Assembly (NCBI GenBank): GCA_004570425.1
Contig: SPQJ01000001.1
Span: 62,001 to 126,000, forward strand
DNA: 64,000 nucleotides
DNA from: Bacillus sp. AZ43
GTDB taxonomy: Bacteria > Actinomycetota > Actinomycetes > Mycobacteriales > Geodermatophilaceae
Direction of reading: 5' to 3'
The position numbers were made by a program, and so were the translations under genes. Positions 63,827 to 64,000 of this stretch are shown here, piece by piece (position 1 is the first letter of the stretch; each line of letters opens with the position of its first letter). The notes under the pieces are model-generated. The model searched no databases. It was not told the DNA's origin and saw only the letters and a list, made by a program, of their open reading frames with translations.

Positions 63827-64000
63827 CTAGGTCGCGTCGGTGTCGAACGGGGGCGGCGTCGCGTGGTCGCGCGGGCGGGCCACCACCGGCGTGGCCGCGG
63901 CCATGGCGTTCCCCCGGTGGACGGCCGGCTCGTCGTCGTCCCTGAGCAGCTGGTCGCGGATGAACGTCCGCGGGTGGTACTTGCGCAGGTCGAGGTCCCG
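63827..64000 (-). CDS. tatB: C-terminal fragment, probably Sec-independent translocase TatB
   Basis: The last 57 codons of a gene entering from the right edge: RDLDLRKYHPRTFIRDQLLR, DDDEPAVHRGNAMAAATPVV, ending PPPFDTDAT. The motif DLRKYHPRTFIRDQL resembles the region after the amphipathic helix in actinobacterial TatB, and tatB is near mrp in mycobacteria. The membrane helix is outside the window, so the name is an inference from this motif and neighbourhood. Confidence 0.5.
   Translation of the reverse strand, partial: RDLDLRKYHPRTFIRDQLLRDDDEPAVHRGNAMAAATPVVARPRDHATPPPFDTDAT

Overview
The window is very GC-rich DNA, densely packed and read from both strands, with many GTG and TTG starts and many 4-base ATGA/GTGA stop-start overlaps. 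The block smpB-ftsX-ftsE-prfB, the Mrp ATPase lacking the CxxC pair, a TatB-like fragment beside mrp and a Tad locus with TadE-like genes all point to an actinobacterium. A Geodermatophilaceae-like host (Blastococcus, Modestobacter, Geodermatophilus) is my inference from gene content, not a search result. No rRNA, tRNA, CRISPR array, transposase or phage gene was seen. No gene-free stretch exceeds 300 bases; the longest (16106-16352, 247 bases) separates the Tad operon from a small uncertain gene.

Layout. 1-2749: an edge-truncated acetyltransferase, two tandem VOC proteins, an amidohydrolase and a quinone-reductase-like enzyme, all minus strand. 2793-6271: the housekeeping block smpB, ftsX, ftsE, prfB (minus). 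6318-11806: small membrane protein, a PAS-GGDEF-EAL enzyme, CutA, and secreted or anchored proteins. 11990-16105: a compact Tad pilus/secretion locus (cpaF, tadB, tadC, a pilin-like gene, two tadE-like genes). 16605-19526: an oxidoreductase, then a cytosine deaminase/permease pair. 19519-21820: an alpha/beta hydrolase, a damaged NTF2-like gene and a small hypothetical.

21968-47252 is the main accessory region, about 25 kb of acyl-CoA catabolism. It has a minus operon (CaiB CoA-transferase, two acyl-CoA dehydrogenases, enoyl-CoA hydratase), a divergent plus operon (DUF35, thiolase-like, SDR, NDP-forming acyl-CoA synthetase) and a long minus operon (second acyl-CoA synthetase, TctC-TctB-TctA carboxylate importer, two more acyl-CoA dehydrogenases, two enoyl-CoA hydratases, nitronate-monooxygenase-family flavoprotein). 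A GntR/FCD regulator is divergent to that operon, and a last minus group holds a quinone reductase, a ThDP enzyme, SDR, MaoC and MFS. GTATAC-centred sites sit in the promoter regions of three of these units, suggesting one regulon for uptake, CoA activation and beta-oxidation of an unidentified carboxylic acid. The short dehydrogenase genes paired with longer ones resemble the heteromeric enzymes of actinobacterial steroid side-chain and ring degradation.

47369-50501: a ribbon-helix-helix (HicB-like) regulator with an operator-like repeat cluster, a DUF4097 protein and a DrrA/DrrB-type ABC transporter, closed by a perfect 48-base palindrome. 50643-64000 is mixed: DUF4230, acyl-CoA dehydrogenase, DUF4190, DHFR-like, M23-like peptidase, CitE-like lyase, EamA, PhzF, an MgtE-N/CBS protein without membrane domain plus DUF1003, Ogt, AzlC/AzlD, Mrp, SRPBCC, and a probable tatB end.
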